Positions 6,811 through 8,679 of a stretch of 8,679 nucleotides of DNA are shown here, one piece after another. This stretch comes from an uncultured bacterium (lineage in GTDB: Bacteria; Patescibacteriota; Dojkabacteria; CALFHW01): positions 1-8,679 of the forward strand of contig CALFHW010000085.1 in assembly GCA_937876695.1 (NCBI GenBank). The letters run 5' to 3'. The position numbers and the translations under genes were made by a program. The notes beneath the pieces were generated by a model, which made no database searches, had not been told where the DNA came from, and saw only the letters and a list, made by a program, of their open reading frames with translations. How positions within the stretch are numbered: position 1 is the stretch's first letter; each line of letters opens with the position of its first letter.

Positions 6811-7269
6811 TCAGTCGCTAATTTCTTCGATCACAGACATAGCCCACTCTAAACAACCATCCAGTATTTCTTGTTCTGGCATGCCGTCTATTTTATGAAG
6901 CTCGCCAAAACGCTGTGCGCCTAACTCTTGAAGTTTTTTATCGATGGTATCGGCTCCGGTACAAAAAAACTCGTAGTGAGATTCACCTAGCCCGAATACA
7001 GAGAATTTAACCCCTTCCAGGCGTATGCCACTGGAGTCCAAATTGACTAAAAACTCCTCTGAAATTGGGTTTAGCTCCCCATCACCCCAGGTAGAACCTC
7101 CGATAATAACTAGGTCATAGTCTTTCAGTGAGTCTGCCATCACTTCAAACCCATTTTCTAAAGCGCAGTCATGACCCGCGGCTTGGATCTGCTCCTGCAA
7201 GTAGCTAGCAACTACCTCGGTATTACCAGTAAGACTGCCATATGTAACTAAGATTTTTTTAGGTGTCAC
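6811..7269 (-). CDS. Short-chain flavodoxin
   Basis: This 152-residue protein is a cytoplasmic FMN-binding, low-potential electron carrier. The phosphate loop GSLTGNTE is at 11-18, the first isoalloxazine loop GGSTWGDGELN at 57-67 (Trp61), and the second loop FGLGESHYEFFCTGADTIDKK at 92-112 (Tyr99), followed by LQELGA. Length and the missing extra loop place it with short-chain (Desulfovibrio/Bacillus-type) flavodoxins. The start is GTG at 7269; the codons after it read MTPKKILVTYGS, so the first beta strand is complete. A purine-rich AGGAG lies 19 bases upstream, too far to act normally, while an extended -10 box sits just in front of the GTG. The gene is 8 bp downstream of the channel gene. 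Its redox partners are not in the window. Confidence 0.94.
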   Translation of the reverse strand: MTPKKILVTYGSLTGNTEVVASYLQEQIQAAGHDCALENGFEVMADSLKDYDLVIIGGSTWGDGELNPISEEFLVNLDSSGIRLEGVKFSVFGLGESHYEFFCTGADTIDKKLQELGAQRFGELHKIDGMPEQEILDGCLEWAMSVIEEISD

Positions 7270-7276
7270 AGTTGCA

Positions 7277-7285
7277 ATTATAGCA
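7277..7285 (-). promoter_or_regulatory. Extended -10 promoter for the flavodoxin gene
   Basis: On the minus strand the sequence is TG-C-TATAAT, a perfect extended -10 box. It overlaps the stop codon of the upstream channel gene. Counting 6-7 bases downstream puts the transcription start at 7270-7269, that is at the GTG start codon itself. This predicts a leaderless flavodoxin mRNA made independently of the channel operon. Confidence 0.5.
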
Positions 7286-8132
7286 GCTCTCCTGGAGCGC
7301 TGGCAGTGTCAGAAGTCGGTCGCATATTATCACTAAGCCCAGTCTGCTTATTAATAATGCGCAGTAGCTTTGGTTGTGGGTTCCCATCCAACAAATCGCT
7401 GAGCATTTCCTCTCTCTCAATAAATCCATCGATATTTGTGCGCTTAAACAGCTCTTTGTACTTGTCATCAGAGATTTCAGCGATAGTGATTACATTGCTA
7501 TTGAGTTGAGAAATGCCAGCTGCGATTACCAAGGAGTAGGTATCAGGGTCCCGGAAATGGTCGCTGGCAGTGATAATAACTGCTGTGGCATTAGTGATAT
7601 TGGCATCCAAAAGGGTCTTTTTACTGATCGGATTGGCATGCAAGAAATCGACTTGGTCAGGGAAAGGATTTACTTTTGTCTCATTGGAAATGAGCAGGAT
7701 GCGAACTCCATTTTGGTAGTGTTTGCGCAATAATTTGATGATGCCAGCCGTCAAGGACGAATAGCCGAATACAGCGATATGTCCTCGATAGTTGATGCGA
7801 ATATTTCCTTCCTCTCTACGGGTATAAATCATACGGACAATTGCGCTGAATTCGGAGATGAATAAACCCAATAATACAAACCCGGCGATGATTATGAATG
7901 TGGCGATGACTTGACCGACTGCAGTAATAGGGCTGCTACTGGATCCAAGTCCAGTAATAGTCTCAAGCCACCACCAATACAAGTCGCCTAAGGTTTGAAA
8001 ACTGGCATTGCCGGCAGCCATCTCAAATTGTAATAAGAGAAGAGCAGCCCCAAAAGATATAACCAGCAATGATATTCCCCATAGAAAGGCAACTTTCAGC
8101 CTGGAATTAATTTTTTGATTTAAGCTAAGCAT
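7278..8132 (-). CDS. Two-TM ion channel with cytoplasmic TrkA-N/RCK-like domain
   Basis: This 284-residue membrane protein has the layout of a prokaryotic RCK-gated channel (MthK/Castor-Pollux type): TM1 near 13-36, a re-entrant pore segment LYWWWLETITGLGSSSSPIT at 51-70, TM2 near 73-97, then a Rossmann-like TrkA-N domain from HIAVFGYSSLTAGIIKLL (118-135) to about 220. The usual filter TVGYGD is replaced by GLGSSS, so potassium selectivity cannot be assumed. The nucleotide-binding glycine motif is also altered (G-Y-S-S-L-T in place of GxGxxG), and no separate RCK-C domain is present. The ATG overlaps the upstream gene by 8 bp (ATGCTTAG). A GGGAG stands 12 bases upstream, the best ribosome site in the window. 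It may be a nonselective or regulatory cation channel. A membrane pore plus RCK-like domain is well supported; the ion is not. Confidence 0.83.
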   Translation of the reverse strand: MLSLNQKINSRLKVAFLWGISLLVISFGAALLLLQFEMAAGNASFQTLGDLYWWWLETITGLGSSSSPITAVGQVIATFIIIAGFVLLGLFISEFSAIVRMIYTRREEGNIRINYRGHIAVFGYSSLTAGIIKLLRKHYQNGVRILLISNETKVNPFPDQVDFLHANPISKKTLLDANITNATAVIITASDHFRDPDTYSLVIAAGISQLNSNVITIAEISDDKYKELFKRTNIDGFIEREEMLSDLLDGNPQPKLLRIINKQTGLSDNMRPTSDTASAPGELL

Positions 8133-8679
8133 ATTTTAATTTTTCTCCCACAATTACTTGTATAAAAAGCCCGCTATTCTTAGCGATAGCATCATCTGTG
8201 CAAAACAGTTCGCCAACTCCCTCAACGATACAATCTGAGCTCAAGGTGGCGGTATCAAGCACCCTTACACTCACTAATATATCACCAATTGGGGTGTTCT
8301 TGCGATATTTGAGGAAATTACTTTGCCCACCAAATTGTGTATTTGGAGTTTTGGCGCTCTCCTCAACTAATTCAAAGCCTAGGTCTGATATTGAGGATTT
8401 AACAATATTTAGGCTCTCTTGACTGAGGTTTTTAAAGTAGCCGTCATTGGAGATGAGATAACTGGCTTCTTCTAAGTCTGTAAAACCCCAATTATTGAAC
8501 TTTATTTTACTGGCGGTGAGATTCAGTGTGCTGAGCTGAGACTTAAGTTCGTTCGGCGTGAGCCTACCGAGGGCTTTGAAACTAGAGAAATTCTGCATAC
8601 CACGTGATTCAAAGAATTCGGAGGATTTAGGTGGGATTAGAGCCTGCTGGCCATTTTGTTGTAGGGCAGACTCGCACAG
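8125..8679 (-). CDS. Unrecognised protein, 5' end beyond the window
   Basis: The frame has no stop from the window edge to the TAG at 8127-8125, so 184 residues are visible. A start at the ATG of 8598 is possible (157 residues), but no ribosome site or -10 box precedes it, and the 27 codons upstream (including PPKSSEFFESRGMQNF) read as ordinary coding sequence, so I treat the gene as partial. I do not recognise the family. The visible part is polar, with no membrane helix. A helical-looking segment (GRLTPNELKSQLSTLNL) is followed by alternating beta-like stretches (LVSVRVLD, GLFIQVIVGEKLKYA) and one Cys pair near SSDC and LFC. The end overlaps the channel start by 8 bp, so the two are likely translated together; a link to channel function is only a guess. 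Confidence 0.6.
   Translation of the reverse strand: MCESALQQNGQQALIPPKSSEFFESRGMQNFSSFKALGRLTPNELKSQLSTLNLTASKIKFNNWGFTDLEEASYLISNDGYFKNLSQESLNIVKSSISDLGFELVEESAKTPNTQFGGQSNFLKYRKNTPIGDILVSVRVLDTATLSSDCIVEGVGELFCTDDAIAKNSGLFIQVIVGEKLKYA
8145..8149 (-). promoter_or_regulatory. Probable ribosome binding site of the channel gene
   Basis: On the minus strand the sequence is GGGAG, 12 bases before the ATG at 8132 and inside the coding part of the upstream gene. The spacing is longer than the usual 5-9 bases, so it is a moderate candidate. It is the only Shine-Dalgarno-like site near any of the internal starts in this window. Confidence 0.4.

Noticed and set aside
5782..6813. Possible UGA recoding, as in some candidate-phylum bacteria
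   Set aside because: TGA ends the glycosyltransferase (5782-5784) exactly at the expected family C-terminus and in an ATGA overlap, and it ends flavodoxin (6811-6813) at normal length. No domain is broken by an in-frame TGA, so the standard code fits.
7374..7733. 119-codon open frame on the plus strand opposite the channel gene
   Set aside because: It lies wholly inside the TrkA-N-like coding region on the other strand, has no recognisable motif or ribosome site, and its protein reads as an antisense shadow.

Overview
The window looks like a stretch of chromosome from a small-genome bacterium, most plausibly Candidatus Saccharibacteria (TM7) or a related Patescibacterium. The grounds are a membrane-anchored MurF-type ligase directly coupled to a FemAB-type aminoacyltransferase, very tight packing (overlaps of 4, 8, 11 and 17 bp, longest gap 60 bp), and almost no Shine-Dalgarno sequences. 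TGA acts as an ordinary stop (ends of the glycosyltransferase and flavodoxin genes), so the UGA-glycine code of Gracilibacteria/Absconditabacteria does not apply. The taxon is an inference from gene content, not from a marker gene.

Layout. (1) 41-2963, plus strand: a two-gene cell-wall operon with an N-terminally membrane-embedded Mur ligase (MurF type) and a FemAB/MurM-type peptidoglycan bridge enzyme. (2) 2947-4590, minus strand: a GH36 alpha-galactosidase whose 3' end overlaps the FemAB 3' end by 17 bp. (3) 4591-4650: a 60-bp divergent promoter region. (4) 4651-6776, plus strand: a GT28/MGDG-synthase-type glycosyltransferase overlapping by ATGA with a polytopic membrane protein resembling the C-terminal half of DUF2207 proteins. 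(5) 8679-6811, minus strand: a gene cut by the window edge, a two-TM ion channel with a cytoplasmic TrkA-N-like domain and a non-standard selectivity filter, and a short-chain flavodoxin that appears to have its own promoter.

Functionally, most of the window concerns the cell envelope. The Mur ligase and FemAB enzyme would build and branch the peptidoglycan stem peptide. The glycosyltransferase probably makes a glycolipid. The alpha-galactosidase, which shares its promoter region, has a cationic, leucine-rich C-terminal tail that could hold it at the membrane. The channel and flavodoxin are housekeeping-type ion and redox functions.

The points most worth following up are: the Mur ligase, which has a membrane domain where the UDP-MurNAc-binding domain should be and seems to lack the usual carbamylated lysine; the GLGSSS pore filter; the tail of the alpha-galactosidase and its divergent pairing with a lipid glycosyltransferase; and -10 boxes placed so close to start codons that leaderless mRNAs are predicted. 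No tRNA, rRNA, CRISPR array, insertion sequence or convincing terminator was seen, and no gene-free stretch exceeds 60 bp.
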